Source of the DNA: an uncultured Verrucomicrobiae bacterium
GTDB taxonomy: Bacteria; Verrucomicrobiota; Verrucomicrobiia; Limisphaerales; AAA164-E04
Length of the DNA: 51,306 nt
NCBI GenBank assembly: GCA_943788245.1
Contig: CALSPN010000014.1
Location: 1-51,306 of the forward strand
Direction: 5' to 3'
How positions within the stretch are numbered: position 1 is the stretch's first letter; every line of letters starts with the position of its first letter. Below, one piece after another: positions 27,642 through 37,066 of this stretch. The notes beneath the pieces are model-generated. The model saw only the letters and a program-made list of their open reading frames with translations. It searched no databases and was not told where the DNA came from. The position numbers and the translations under genes were made by a program.

Positions 27642-28639
27642 ACTTCAATTTTGCTCATCCTTATTTTCTTCTTCTTCTGCTATTGCTTCCCTTTCTAGCG
27701 TGGTTACGTTCCCGACAGATCAAGGAGGCTGCATTTCTTTATTCCTCTGTGACTTTGTTACGAGGAGTGGCCAATCTTAAACGATCCAGTGCGCGTGCGT
27801 TCCTGATTCGACTACGGTGGTTGATTTTAGTGCTCTGTATTTTGGCAATGGCTCGCCCGCGCTTGAGTGAGGGCAAGACTTCAGTCAAGGCAAGTGGCAT
27901 TGATATCGTGGTGGCTCTGGACTTGAGTATGAGTATGGCCGCAATGGACTTTGAGAAAAATGGCGAGCGTGTCAATCGTCTGGACATTGCCAAAGACGTT
28001 CTGGAAAGTTTTGTAAAAAAACGCACCAATGATCGCCTCGGCTTGGTTGCTTTTGCTGGACGCGCCTACATTGCTGCTCCATTGACTTTGGATCACGATT
28101 TTTTTCAACTTAATCTGGATCGCCTGCAACTTGGCATTGTAGAGGATGGCACAGCCATTGGTTCCTCTTTGACTGCCGCCCTCAATCGTCTCAGGGATGT
28201 GGAATCAAAAAGTCGAATCGTTATCCTGATGACCGACGGACAAAATAATTCAGGTAAGGTGCCACCTTTAACTGCAGCTGAAGCTGCTGAGGCACTGGGG
28301 GTTAAAATTTATACCATAGGTGTTGGGACCAAAGGCATGGCACCTTACCCTCAAAAAGGTCCTTTCGGTCGCACTAACTTTGTGCAGATGAAAGTCAATA
28401 TCGATGAAGAGACCCTGAAGGGCATTGCTGATAAAACCGGCGGCAAATATTACCGTGCAGACAACAGTGAATCTTTTCGTCAGATTTACGAGGAGATTGA
28501 TTCACTTGAAAAAACCGAAGTCGAGATGCAGCAATACACAAAACACGAAGTTTTGGCGGCGTGGTTTCTTCTTCCCGGGCTCATTCTGCTCATTTTAGAA
28601 ATGATCTTAAACAATACCATATGGAGGAAACTTCCTTAG
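27638..28639 (+). CDS. batA: BatA-like membrane VWA protein
   Basis: 333 residues. N-terminal membrane segments (FLLLLLLLPFLAWL and LRWLILVLCILAMARPRLSEG) and a C-terminal one (LAAWFLLPGLILLILEMIL) flank a von Willebrand factor A domain. The MIDAS metal site is complete: DLSMS in VVALDLSMSMAAMD, the threonine loop in EDGTAIGSSL, and aspartate in ILMTDGQNNSG. Aerotolerance-type (Bat) proteins pair with MoxR. The symbol follows family usage, not direct evidence of an oxygen-tolerance role here. It overlaps the preceding gene by four bases, and BatB follows after 4 bp. Confidence 0.92.
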   Translation: MNFNFAHPYFLLLLLLLPFLAWLRSRQIKEAAFLYSSVTLLRGVANLKRSSARAFLIRLRWLILVLCILAMARPRLSEGKTSVKASGIDIVVALDLSMSMAAMDFEKNGERVNRLDIAKDVLESFVKKRTNDRLGLVAFAGRAYIAAPLTLDHDFFQLNLDRLQLGIVEDGTAIGSSLTAALNRLRDVESKSRIVILMTDGQNNSGKVPPLTAAEAAEALGVKIYTIGVGTKGMAPYPQKGPFGRTNFVQMKVNIDEETLKGIADKTGGKYYRADNSESFRQIYEEIDSLEKTEVEMQQYTKHEVLAAWFLLPGLILLILEMILNNTIWRKLP

Positions 28640-28643
28640 AATC

Positions 28644-29702
28644 ATGGATGATACATTTCGATTTGAAGACGTAAGGATGCTCTGGCTGATGGCGATTACT
28701 GTATCCGTCCTGATTTTGTTTTTATGGTGGGGTTGGATGAAGAAAAAGGCTTTGATTTCCGAGTTTGTGAAATCCAGGTTATTGGCCTCATTGACATTGG
28801 GAGTTTCCTGGAAAAAACAAAATATCAGATCCGCTCTGTTGACCTTTGCTGTCATTTTACTCTTCATTGCATTGGCTCGCCCGCAATGGGGGTTTTCATG
28901 GCAAGAGGCTACTCAACGCGGGTTGGATATTGTGGTTGCTGTGGATACATCCAAAAGTATGCTGGCGTCTGATTTAACCCCGAATCGACTCCAAAGGGCA
29001 AGATTGGCTGCCTTGGATTTGATGGAACTTGCGCAACAGGATCGATTGGGGTTGGTTGCTTTTTCCGGTAGCGCATTCCTGCAATGTCCATTGACATTGG
29101 ACAATCAGGCTTTCCGGCAAAGTGTCGATATTTTAGGCCCCGATGTGATCCCACAAGGGGGAACCTCGATATCGGAAGCCATCGAAAGTGCTCTGACGGC
29201 CTTTGATCCTGAAAACAACAATTACAAAGCCATCATTATTCTTACCGACGGAGAGGATCATGAAACCGGTGCCGTAGCTGCTGCAAGAAAGGCATTGGAC
29301 CAGGGCTGTCAGGTTTTCACAGTGGGCCTTGGCACCCCTGAGGGTGAATTGATCCAAATTGTCGGAGAAAACAATCAGCGCAGTTTTTTGAAAGATGAAG
29401 AAGGGAATGCTGTTAAATCGAGACTCAACGAGAAGTTACTCAAGGAGATTGCTCAAGCGGGTAATGGATCCTACATATTGATGCGTGATGCAGGTACTTT
29501 ATCGTCATTATACAGCACTAATCTGGCGCCTTTGCCGAAATCGGAATTGGCCTCACGTCTGGTCAGACAGTACATTGAAAGGTTTCAATGGCCCCTTGGC
29601 TTGGCGATTCTGATTTTAATGTGTGAAATGTTTGTTTCTGATCAGAGAAAAGTGCCGAAACCTAGTGAACAAATTCAATCAGGCAATGTATTGAAACATT
29701 AG
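28644..29702 (+). CDS. batB: BatB-like membrane VWA protein
   Basis: 352 residues with the same plan as BatA: N-terminal membrane segments (LMAITVSVLILFLWWGW, LLTFAVILLFIALARPQWG), a VWA domain and a C-terminal segment (PLGLAILILMCEMFV). MIDAS residues are DTSKS (VVAVDTSKSMLASDL), the GGTSISEAI loop and IILTDGEDHETGA. The two VWA proteins are clearly paralogous (ARPxLS/ARPQWG linker, RLGLVAFxGxA motif) but diverged. Likely a membrane scaffold with its VWA domain facing the periplasm or cytoplasm as in other Bat systems. Confidence 0.93.
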   Translation: MDDTFRFEDVRMLWLMAITVSVLILFLWWGWMKKKALISEFVKSRLLASLTLGVSWKKQNIRSALLTFAVILLFIALARPQWGFSWQEATQRGLDIVVAVDTSKSMLASDLTPNRLQRARLAALDLMELAQQDRLGLVAFSGSAFLQCPLTLDNQAFRQSVDILGPDVIPQGGTSISEAIESALTAFDPENNNYKAIIILTDGEDHETGAVAAARKALDQGCQVFTVGLGTPEGELIQIVGENNQRSFLKDEEGNAVKSRLNEKLLKEIAQAGNGSYILMRDAGTLSSLYSTNLAPLPKSELASRLVRQYIERFQWPLGLAILILMCEMFVSDQRKVPKPSEQIQSGNVLKH

Positions 29703-29786
29703 TGAGAAAATCCTGAAGGCATTGAAAATATTTATTAGTTATGCCATTTTAGTCATGAAGTTATCAGTCATCATTCAATAAAAATC

Positions 29787-30770
29787 ATGCACCCAGAAAA
29801 AACACTCAGTCAAAACTCTTGGAAGATCCAGATGTGTCTCATGGTTGGACTTCTTCTGACAATGGTGTTGTGTGCAGATTCACCGCGCAAAGCGGCCGAG
29901 CACATGAAACTTGGTCAGTATGACGATGCCATGAGAGTTTATGCTGATCTTGCATCAAGGAAACCGGATGATTCACGCTACCTCTACAATGCCGGAGTTG
30001 CTGCCTACAAGGCTCAGAAATTCCAGGAAGCTCAGGAATATTTTGATGCTTCAAGTTTATCGTCTGATCTGGGTTTGCAACAACAGTCATTTTACAACCG
30101 CGGCAATGCACTCTACAAAGCCGGTGAAAGTGAAGCAGAATTTGAAAAGAAAGCACAATTATGGAAAGAAGCTCTTGATCAGTTCGATCATGCTGTGAAA
30201 TTGAACGATACGGATAACCTTGCAACAGAGAATCTTCAATTCGTTAAAACCCAACTGGAGAATCTTCAGGAGCAGGAGCAGGAGAATCAACCCAACGAAG
30301 ACCAAAACGAAGACCAAAACGAAGACGACAAGCAGGACGACCAGAAGGATCAGGACAAGCAGCAGCAGGACAACCAGAAAGATCAGGACCAACAACAGCA
30401 GGACAACCAGAAAGATCAGGACCAACAACAGCAGGAGAACGAGGAAGACTCAAGTGAAGGCAACAATCAAGATCCATCCTCGGAGGAAGATCAGGAAGAT
30501 CTGAAACAGGGGAATCAGGATCAGGAGAATCCTGAAAAGCCAGAAGAGCAGGAACAAAAGCAATCTTCAAAATCAGATGAAAATCAAGATGAGGAAGAAG
30601 CATCCGCAGATCAGCCGGAGGAGGGTAAAGGAAATGAAGCCGAAACCGCAGCAACCACAATGACGCCTCAGCAAGCCATGCAGTTATTGGAATCTGCAAA
30701 GGACGAGGCAAAGGCCTTGATCTTCAAACCTCAAGAAAATAAACGCAAGCAACGCTTCAAAGATTGGTGA
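29787..30770 (+). CDS. batC: BatC-like TPR protein with long acidic Gln/Asp/Asn-rich tail
   Basis: 327 residues. A signal peptide or anchor (IQMCLMVGLLLTMVLC) is followed by TPR helices (residues of about 35-155; AAEHMKLGQYDDAMRVYADLA, DSRYLYNAGVAAYKAQKFQEA). The second half is a highly acidic low-complexity region made of Gln, Asp, Asn, Glu and Lys. It includes three 11-residue repeats encoded by 33-bp units at 30336-30434. The end (TPQQAMQLLESAKDEAKALIF) returns to an ordered motif often seen at the C terminus of BatC-like proteins. Its TGA overlaps a GTG that may start the BatD gene. The tail is probably disordered and extracytoplasmic. Confidence 0.88.
   Translation: MHPEKTLSQNSWKIQMCLMVGLLLTMVLCADSPRKAAEHMKLGQYDDAMRVYADLASRKPDDSRYLYNAGVAAYKAQKFQEAQEYFDASSLSSDLGLQQQSFYNRGNALYKAGESEAEFEKKAQLWKEALDQFDHAVKLNDTDNLATENLQFVKTQLENLQEQEQENQPNEDQNEDQNEDDKQDDQKDQDKQQQDNQKDQDQQQQDNQKDQDQQQQENEEDSSEGNNQDPSSEEDQEDLKQGNQDQENPEKPEEQEQKQSSKSDENQDEEEASADQPEEGKGNEAETAATTMTPQQAMQLLESAKDEAKALIFKPQENKRKQRFKDW
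30336..30434 (+). repeat. Three tandem 33-bp coding repeats in the BatC-like gene
   Basis: Units at 30336-30368, 30369-30401 and 30402-30434 encode the 11-mer DNQKDQDQQQQ. The second and third are identical in DNA; the first differs at a few positions (DDQKDQDKQQQ). Such perfect coding repeats can expand or contract by slippage. Not a CRISPR: there are no spacers and the array lies inside an open frame. Confidence 0.9.
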
Positions 30771-32578
30771 ATTTGAACTTCCGCATGTTTTCAAGAGTAT
30801 TGAAACCCTTGTTTGAGAGATGGCAGAGTTGGTTATTGATCCTACCGCTCTTCTCTTTCGTTTTTGTAATACCCTCCACAAGAGCTGCCGATCAAGTGCG
30901 TACGGGTGTGTCCCTTTCACCTGCTAAAGTGCCGGCAGGAGAAACAGCGATCTATCAATTGCAAGTCATTAACGGAAAACCCAGTCAGCTTCCGGAATTC
31001 CCAGTTATTGATGGATTGGAAATTAATTATGCAGGTCAACAATCCAGTTCCAATACCCGCATTTCCCAAGGCAGGATGGTGAGGGTGGTTTCTTTGATTT
31101 ATCAATGGAAAATTGTGCCTCAGAAAGAAGGTGTTTACCTGATTCCACCCCTTGAATTCAAAGTAGGTGGTAACACCCTTAAAACTCAGACAGCCCGGCT
31201 TTCGGTAAGCAAGGGAATTGATTACAGCCAATATGCTTTCATTCAGCTAGGCCTCCCCAAGCGCGAGTTTTATGAAGGGGAACCATTTGCTTTTTCAGTT
31301 GATTTATTTGAACAGAACGCCCGGGTAGAGAAAGCGCCTGATCTCATATCAGATGGTTTTGTGGTTCAGCGCATATCAGACAATCTTCGGAAAAGTAAAA
31401 AAGTGATTGGCGGAGCATCCTACAATGTATGGAGCCTTGATTATACCGCGCGACCTGTGCGGCACGGTGAGTTGCAACTCGGCCCTGTCGATTGGCCTGC
31501 TGGTTTAGTGTTTCGTCAACAATCCCGCTCAAGAAGTGTCTTCGATTCATTTTTCAATGATATGAATGCAAAGCGCCGCAATATTGTTTTGAAGGCTGCT
31601 GGGGAAACTTTGAAGATCCTTCCATTACCCAGTGAAGGTCGACCGGCATCCTTCAACGGTGCTATTGGCGTTTACTCTATGGACATTGAAGCTTCTCCCA
31701 AAGAACTTATAGCTGGAGATCCATTGACGATTATCATCAGTATCTCGGGCAATGGAGCTCTGGATTCCGTTCCAATGCCACCGATTGACCATTGGCAAGG
31801 ATTCAAAACGTATCCAAACAGCGTAACTACGCAACAGAGTGATCAGACCGGACTTGTCGGAACACGTCGTTTTGAACAGGTCGTTATTCCGCAAAGCAGC
31901 GATTTAAAAGCTATCCCGCCCATAGAATTCAGTTTTTTTGATACAAACTCCAAGAAATACCGCTCGATCAAGCACCCAGCCATACCAATCCAGGTAAAAG
32001 CAAACCCGAATGCACCTACGATGCCTTCTCAAACATTTTTGAGGAATGGCGAAGAAGGATTCCCGAAGCCCGAACCCAAAGATGTAGTGCCTATCAAACC
32101 GTTTCTGGGTGAGGTGGTCGCACTTGACAATCCTTGGATGATGCAAAGCAGTGCTTATGGGCTTCAACTCATTCCCTTGATTTTTCTCGGGATAGCATTA
32201 GGTATCAGTCAATTTCGAGAGCGATCCGGTAAGGATATCAGAGGTAAGCGAAAACGCCATGTGGACTCGTTCATCCGAAAACAAGTTCCGTTACTGGATG
32301 CGTTGGCACAAAAGAATGACAGTGATGCTTTCTTTGAACTAATGTTTCGACTCATGCAGGAGCGATTAGGACAATGCATGAATTTGCCGGCTGTATCCAT
32401 TACCGAATCAGTGCTTGATGACCAGCGTGGACAATTGGATTGTTCGGAGGAGGATATTGAAACGCTTCATCGGCTTTTTCAGGCCTGTAATCAAGCGAGA
32501 TACGCTCCGATACGATCCACAGAACAATTAGTGCAATACGCAGGTGATTGTCGTCAGATACTGACGAAAATAAATTGA
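30767..32578 (+). CDS. batD: BatD-like periplasmic protein with C-terminal membrane anchor
   Basis: About 600 residues. A signal peptide (WLLILPLFSFVFVIPSTRA) is followed by a BatD-type body: VRTGVSLSPAKVPAGETAIYQLQV, QWKIVPQKEGVYLIPPLEF, FYEGEPFAFSVDLFEQ and LIAGDPLTIIISISGNGALDSV. A late membrane segment (LQLIPLIFLGIALGIS) precedes a cytoplasmic tail of about 130 residues. The start is not certain: GTG 30767 overlaps the BatC-like stop as GTGA and suits coupled translation, TTG 30764 and ATG 30785 are alternatives. Belongs to the same operon. Confidence 0.9.
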   Translation: MNLNFRMFSRVLKPLFERWQSWLLILPLFSFVFVIPSTRAADQVRTGVSLSPAKVPAGETAIYQLQVINGKPSQLPEFPVIDGLEINYAGQQSSSNTRISQGRMVRVVSLIYQWKIVPQKEGVYLIPPLEFKVGGNTLKTQTARLSVSKGIDYSQYAFIQLGLPKREFYEGEPFAFSVDLFEQNARVEKAPDLISDGFVVQRISDNLRKSKKVIGGASYNVWSLDYTARPVRHGELQLGPVDWPAGLVFRQQSRSRSVFDSFFNDMNAKRRNIVLKAAGETLKILPLPSEGRPASFNGAIGVYSMDIEASPKELIAGDPLTIIISISGNGALDSVPMPPIDHWQGFKTYPNSVTTQQSDQTGLVGTRRFEQVVIPQSSDLKAIPPIEFSFFDTNSKKYRSIKHPAIPIQVKANPNAPTMPSQTFLRNGEEGFPKPEPKDVVPIKPFLGEVVALDNPWMMQSSAYGLQLIPLIFLGIALGISQFRERSGKDIRGKRKRHVDSFIRKQVPLLDALAQKNDSDAFFELMFRLMQERLGQCMNLPAVSITESVLDDQRGQLDCSEEDIETLHRLFQACNQARYAPIRSTEQLVQYAGDCRQILTKIN

Positions 32579-32596
32579 AATTTCTCTTTGCGATAC

Positions 32597-33628
32597 ATGC
32601 CCTCTACCAGTTTGAACTTTCGTGTTTTCATTCCTTGTCAATGGGTAAGCCCAACATGGATAGCTGTGTTGGGTTTGCAACTGGTACTCATGGATTCATC
32701 CAGATTGAGAGCACAACAAGGTGAATCTCAAGCAAGCGCCCAGGGGGAAGAGATGTCCTCAGAGGAAGCATTGATCGCCGCAGAATACAGGAAATTGCTC
32801 GAACTGGATGATGTGGCCTTGCAGGAAGTTGATGATTGGATCCGCGAATCGAATGCAACCAATGATGGTGTGGATGACACATCCTTGATCTCGCTTCCCG
32901 CCAGAATCGAACAACGGCTCAAACCCGTTCGCGCTGCCTACGATGCGTTCATTCAAAAGCATCCCAAGCATGTGGGAGTGCGATTGGCTTATGCCAGCTT
33001 TTTAACGGACCGAGGTGATGAGGTTTTGGCCGCGCCTCATTTAATGAAAGCAACTGAGCTAAACCCTGGAAACCCGGCAGCATGGAACAATCTTGGGAAC
33101 CATTACGGCCATCTGGGGCCAGTAATAAAGGCTTTTGAATGTTATGAAAAAGCTATCAAGCTGAATCCCAATGCAGCGGTTTATTTTCATAATTACGGGA
33201 CTACCGTTTATTTGTTCCGCAAGGATGCGATGAAACATTTCGATATCAGCGAATCCGAAGTGTTTGACAAAGCGTTGAAGCTTTATCGAAAAGCCCTTGA
33301 AAAAGAACCGCGTAACTTTGATTTGGCGGAAGACATTGCGCAGACTTACTACGGCATTCGAAATAAAGCAGTGCCTCCTCGAATGGCTCGTCCAGATGAA
33401 GCTCTTAAGGCATGGGCCTATGCTTTGAAAATAGCGCCGGGTGAACATGAAAGACAAGGCGTCTACATTCATCTGGCACGTATCCATCTTCAGATTGACC
33501 AGGTAGCCGAGGCCAGATTGGCTCTGGATAAAGTGAATCTAGCTGTTTACCGGACATTAAAAGATCGAGTGGGCAAAAACCTTGAGAACCGGACTGCCGA
33601 ACTCGTTCCCAGTGCTGAAGTGCGCTGA
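32597..33628 (+). CDS. TPR protein at the end of the Bat operon
   Basis: About 343 residues. ATG 32597 (the frame is open from TTG 32588) gives an N terminus with a hydrophobic stretch (TWIAVLGLQLVLMDSSRLRA) that may be a signal peptide. TPR units are clear at NPAAWNNLGNHYGHLGPVIKAFECYEKAIKLNPN and, more weakly, before and after it. The position directly after BatD and the TPR content recall BatE, but the sequence is not close enough for me to use that name. The likely role is assembling the same envelope complex. No terminator of good quality was seen in the 74-bp gap that follows. Confidence 0.8.
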   Translation: MPSTSLNFRVFIPCQWVSPTWIAVLGLQLVLMDSSRLRAQQGESQASAQGEEMSSEEALIAAEYRKLLELDDVALQEVDDWIRESNATNDGVDDTSLISLPARIEQRLKPVRAAYDAFIQKHPKHVGVRLAYASFLTDRGDEVLAAPHLMKATELNPGNPAAWNNLGNHYGHLGPVIKAFECYEKAIKLNPNAAVYFHNYGTTVYLFRKDAMKHFDISESEVFDKALKLYRKALEKEPRNFDLAEDIAQTYYGIRNKAVPPRMARPDEALKAWAYALKIAPGEHERQGVYIHLARIHLQIDQVAEARLALDKVNLAVYRTLKDRVGKNLENRTAELVPSAEVR

Positions 33629-33702
33629 AAAATCAAGCCTGGTTTAAGTTTGCCAAGTGGTTTGTTTTGATGAGTTTTTTTAATCGCTGACACAAAAAAT
33701 TT

Positions 33703-34152
33703 ATGGATTTGCCCGAATTACCTCTCATGCAAGATGCGGAATTGATCGAACTCGCACAATCAACAATGCATGACGCAAAATTTCCATTCCTTTCTTCCGT
33801 TGATGGGGATCAAGCGCGGGTGCGCCCCGTCTCACCAGTACGTCTGGATCATTTTACTGTCTACGTTGCCAACCTGAAATTCTATAAAAAGACCAAGGAA
33901 ATTGCCATCAACCCCAAGGTTGAACTCTGTTACATGGCTCAGAATCATGATCAGGTGCGTATTACTGGCATTGCAGAGCTTGTTGATGATCGTGAAACAA
34001 TGGTTGAAATTTGGGATAGTAACCCTCTTCTTCGTAAATATCTCGGATCAGTGGATAATCCTCAGTTGATTATTTATCGAATCATTCCAAATCAAGTTCG
34101 ATACATGAAAGAATGGGCACTCGAATATTATGACGTGAAATTTTCCTTATGA
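33703..34152 (+). CDS. Pyridoxamine 5'-phosphate oxidase-like flavin-binding protein
   Basis: 149 residues of the PNPOx-like split-barrel type, which bind FMN, F420 or heme. Motifs are AKFPFLSSVDGDQARVRPVSP near the N terminus, FYKKTKEIAINPKVELCYM in the middle and VRITGIAELVDDRET before the end. Too short and different from PdxH (it lacks the PdxH C-terminal substrate loop), so it is probably not the vitamin B6 enzyme. The reaction is unknown. It ends 4 bp from the convergent GT9 gene. Confidence 0.82.
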   Translation: MDLPELPLMQDAELIELAQSTMHDAKFPFLSSVDGDQARVRPVSPVRLDHFTVYVANLKFYKKTKEIAINPKVELCYMAQNHDQVRITGIAELVDDRETMVEIWDSNPLLRKYLGSVDNPQLIIYRIIPNQVRYMKEWALEYYDVKFSL

Positions 34153-34156
34153 TTCA

Positions 34157-35107
34157 TCATTCTTGAGCGGAAGTTCCCATTTCGATCACCCTGATAATTT
34201 CCCTGATGACCTGCTTAGGATAGATTCCCTCGAGTCCCTTTTCCGATTCAATAATGGTAACGTGTTTTCCCAATGGTCGCCATATTTTCATGTTGGTAGG
34301 GCCCCATAAAACGACGGTAGGAGTACCCAGACCCGCCGCTATGTGGCTGATGCCAGAATCGTGTCCGACAAATGCCTGACTTTGGGATAGGGCGCGCGCC
34401 ACTTCTTCCAACGGACGGTTCATGAAAAGCCGGGTTCGATCTTTTGGGAATAGGCCATCGAGTTTTTCAGCGCTTTCTCTTTCCGCTTCTCCACCCACGA
34501 TGAGGACTTCCACATCGGTATCATTCAACAATTCTTCAGTCAGACGGATCCAGTTTTGCAATGGCCAATTTTTTTTGGTACTGCCGCTTCCAGGGTGTAA
34601 GGCTATCCGGCGTTTCAAATTCGTTTTTTCCCCTTTTAAAGCTCCTATACGGCTTAGGTCGGGTAACACGCCTGTTTCGTAAATAGCCAGCTTTTCAAGA
34701 GGCTTAAGGAAGACATCAACGGCGTGCAGATTTAATCGTTCATCGGGACGATGCGGCCCTTTGATGTAATGGTGTTTTCCGGAAAGTGAGACGTTATTTT
34801 GGAAAAGACTGTCTGGATCAAAAAGGTAGGTAACGATGATGTTGAACTGAGCGAAATACTGCAGCCATTCTGGGGGTACCTGTCCCTTAGGAGCGAAGAA
34901 ACGGGCAAGTCCGGGTGCTTCTATAGATTTGGCTGAATGCGCCCACCCAGCTTCGATGGCGAGGTTGGCTACCTTCGGATAACCCAGCACTTCGATATGT
35001 GTCGCAGGAAAATTCTTCTTGAGTGCCTGCAATACAGGGATGGTGAGTATGAAATCCCCAATGGCACCTCCCCTGATGACCAACACCTTGCCTTTGCTCT
35101 GGATCAC
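34157..35107 (-). CDS. Glycosyltransferase family 9 (heptosyltransferase-like)
   Basis: Lipopolysaccharide-type heptosyltransferase. It shows KVLVIRGGAIGDFILTIPVLQAL at the N terminus, RIALHPGSGSTKKNWPLQNW in the acceptor-donor cleft and FVGHDSGISHIAAGLGTPTVVLWGPTN near the C terminus, all diagnostic of GT9. The frame is open to 35227, but the real start is most likely GTG 35107, which overlaps the stop of the upstream membrane-protein gene as GTGA and lies just before KVLVIRGG. That gives about 316 residues. Predicted to transfer an ADP-heptose-like sugar to a lipid or core at the cytoplasmic face of the inner membrane. Confidence 0.88.
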   Translation of the reverse strand: MIQSKGKVLVIRGGAIGDFILTIPVLQALKKNFPATHIEVLGYPKVANLAIEAGWAHSAKSIEAPGLARFFAPKGQVPPEWLQYFAQFNIIVTYLFDPDSLFQNNVSLSGKHHYIKGPHRPDERLNLHAVDVFLKPLEKLAIYETGVLPDLSRIGALKGEKTNLKRRIALHPGSGSTKKNWPLQNWIRLTEELLNDTDVEVLIVGGEAERESAEKLDGLFPKDRTRLFMNRPLEEVARALSQSQAFVGHDSGISHIAAGLGTPTVVLWGPTNMKIWRPLGKHVTIIESEKGLEGIYPKQVIREIIRVIEMGTSAQE

Positions 35108-35661
35108 AATGATGGTGAAGTCCGGAAGATCGTAACTCCAAGCAAGATGACCAATGCACAAAATGCGATTCGTGAGAGGCAGAGGATTTTCAATCTGCCC
35201 AGATCCCTGGTCGCCCATTGAATGCAATCACGCATGCGCCAAGGTGAAATGGTAAACCACATTCCACCTATCACCAACGAGTAAGCCCAGATCACAATCA
35301 CAAGACGCCATTGAGTATCAACCCAACGTGCAGTCTCCACCATCAACTTCGCTAGAAGGAGCATGACCAATGCAGCTCCTCTGACAGCTAAAAAATCTCG
35401 AACGAAGGCGGCGGTTCCTATCCCGATCGCAGCGAAGCCAATAATCATTAAATTTTTGTAGGCTGCGAAATCAGAGATGTCTTCCAGCTGGACCAAATAC
35501 AGGAACCAGGCTATTGCGATCGTCATCAGCAGGTAGCCCCAGTTATTAGAACGGGAGAACGCCTTCATGGTATTTTGAAATTCAGCTGGCCTGAGCAGAC
35601 CATAAATCGCAGGTACTGCAAATCCGGTTCCCAGTAAAATGGATAAAAGTGACAGTGACAT
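35104..35661 (-). CDS. Integral membrane protein of unknown function
   Basis: 185 residues with about five hydrophobic helices: LSLLSILLGTGFAVPAIYG, YLLMTIAIAWFLYLV, LMIIGFAAIGIGTAAFV, RLVIVIWAYSLVIGGMWF and IAFCALVILLGVTIF. I do not recognise a family. It is translationally coupled to the GT9 gene (GTGA overlap), which suggests a link to envelope glycolipid synthesis. The miaB gene ends 25 bp upstream of its start, so all three may be cotranscribed. Confidence 0.72.
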   Translation of the reverse strand: MSLSLLSILLGTGFAVPAIYGLLRPAEFQNTMKAFSRSNNWGYLLMTIAIAWFLYLVQLEDISDFAAYKNLMIIGFAAIGIGTAAFVRDFLAVRGAALVMLLLAKLMVETARWVDTQWRLVIVIWAYSLVIGGMWFTISPWRMRDCIQWATRDLGRLKILCLSRIAFCALVILLGVTIFRTSPSL

Positions 35662-35686
35662 AAAAAATGATAATTTTAAAATGCGC

Positions 35687-37066
35687 TCAACAGGTGGGTT
35701 GCGGATCGTTGACGTTCAGTATCGCTGGATCTCCGTAAAGAGTAAAAGATCCTGTGCGTTCTATGTTCAATTTTAACAACTGTCCCTGATGGCGTTGTTT
35801 GTTGCCTTCGAAGACTACAATCTTGTTGCATCCTGTGCGTCCCTCAAGCCGCTCTGAATTCCTGCGACTCGGACCCTCAACTAGAATTTCGACTTCACGG
35901 TTCAAAAACTGCTCGTATCGTTTTCGGCCGATCTCTGTGATACGTTTCAACAAGATGGCATGGCGCGATTCGATGATTTCCTTTGGAATCTGACCGTCCA
36001 TTTCACTTGCGGGTGTCCCGGTGCGCTGTGAATATTTGAAAACAAAGGCATTATCAAACCCAACCTCCTCGGCAAGCGACATGGTGGCTTGAAAATCTTC
36101 TTCGGTTTCCCCTGGGAATCCGACGATGATATCGGTAGTTAGTCCTATTTGAGGATTAACCTTTCGAAGTTTATGGATGATTTCAAGGAACCGCTCCCGA
36201 GTGTAAACCCGGTGCATGCGTTTCAAAAGACGGTTGCTGCCGCTTTGAACCGGAATGTGGGCACTTGGGCATAATTTGGGAAGGCGGCCGTAAGCTTCGA
36301 TTAAGTCATCTCCATAGCCTTTCGGGTGTGGAGATGTGAATCGGATGCGCTCCAGGTCCTCTATTTGATGAACCGCATCCAGTAATTGAACGAATGCTGA
36401 TTTACCATCCTTCATGCCAATCTCCCTTTTGCCGTAACTGTTGACAATCTGTCCTAGCAGTGTGATTTCCCTGACGCCTCGATCGACCAATTGCTGGCAT
36501 TCAAGAACAATCTCCTCGATGGATCGGCTGCGTTCCTTGCCACGCGTGTAAGGGACAATGCAGAAAGTGCAATATTGATTGCATCCTTGCATGATACTGA
36601 CAAAAGCAGTGACGGATGATTTTTCCGTATTTCCTTTGAGTAAGTGTTCTTTGATCGTGGCTTCGCTGCCTTGCTCCTCGTCGGTATCGACAATTTGTTG
36701 TTTTCTGCCATGAACCAGATCATCTATATACTCTGGAGCGTGATGAAATTTCTGTGTCCCCAGCACAAGATCAACATCGGGCAGCTGATCGACCAAGGAC
36801 TTACCTCGGCTTTGCGCCATGCAACCCATGAAGCCGAGAACCACGTCAGGACGGTTTCTTTTGAGTGTCACGGCCAGATTCTGCATTTTTCCAAGTGCTT
36901 TTTGCTCCGCTTGATCCCTGACACTGCATGTGTTCAGTAGCACGACGTCTGCGTGATTCTCAGATGGAGCCATGGTGTAGCCCTTGGCACAAAGCTGTGC
37001 AGCGACTGCTTCTGAGTCGCGTTCATTCATCTGGCACCCGTAGGTTTTGATGTAAACACTTGGCAT
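35687..37066 (-). CDS. miaB: tRNA-2-methylthio-N6-dimethylallyladenosine synthase
   Basis: Radical-SAM methylthiotransferase that modifies A37 of tRNAs reading codons that start with U. It has 459 residues. The N-terminal UPF0004 domain carries cluster cysteines in YIKTYGCQMNERDSE, NTCSVRDQAE and GFMGCMAQ. The radical-SAM CxxxCxxC is in GCNQYCTFCIVPYTRG, and a C-terminal TRAM domain is seen (LEGRTGCNKIVVF, LKLNIERTGSFTLYG). All key cysteines are present and the order and length fit MiaB rather than MtaB or RimO. Upstream lies a 562-bp gap. Confidence 0.95.
   Translation of the reverse strand: MPSVYIKTYGCQMNERDSEAVAAQLCAKGYTMAPSENHADVVLLNTCSVRDQAEQKALGKMQNLAVTLKRNRPDVVLGFMGCMAQSRGKSLVDQLPDVDLVLGTQKFHHAPEYIDDLVHGRKQQIVDTDEEQGSEATIKEHLLKGNTEKSSVTAFVSIMQGCNQYCTFCIVPYTRGKERSRSIEEIVLECQQLVDRGVREITLLGQIVNSYGKREIGMKDGKSAFVQLLDAVHQIEDLERIRFTSPHPKGYGDDLIEAYGRLPKLCPSAHIPVQSGSNRLLKRMHRVYTRERFLEIIHKLRKVNPQIGLTTDIIVGFPGETEEDFQATMSLAEEVGFDNAFVFKYSQRTGTPASEMDGQIPKEIIESRHAILLKRITEIGRKRYEQFLNREVEILVEGPSRRNSERLEGRTGCNKIVVFEGNKQRHQGQLLKLNIERTGSFTLYGDPAILNVNDPQPTC

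Noticed and set aside
30159..30428. Minus-strand ORF rich in Leu/Val that looks like membrane helices
   Set aside because: It is the antisense of the Gln/Asp-rich repeats of the BatC-like gene; the composition is forced by the sense codons.
30336..30434. Tandem 33-bp units as a possible CRISPR array
   Set aside because: Units are directly adjacent with no spacers, in frame and coding for an 11-residue repeat.
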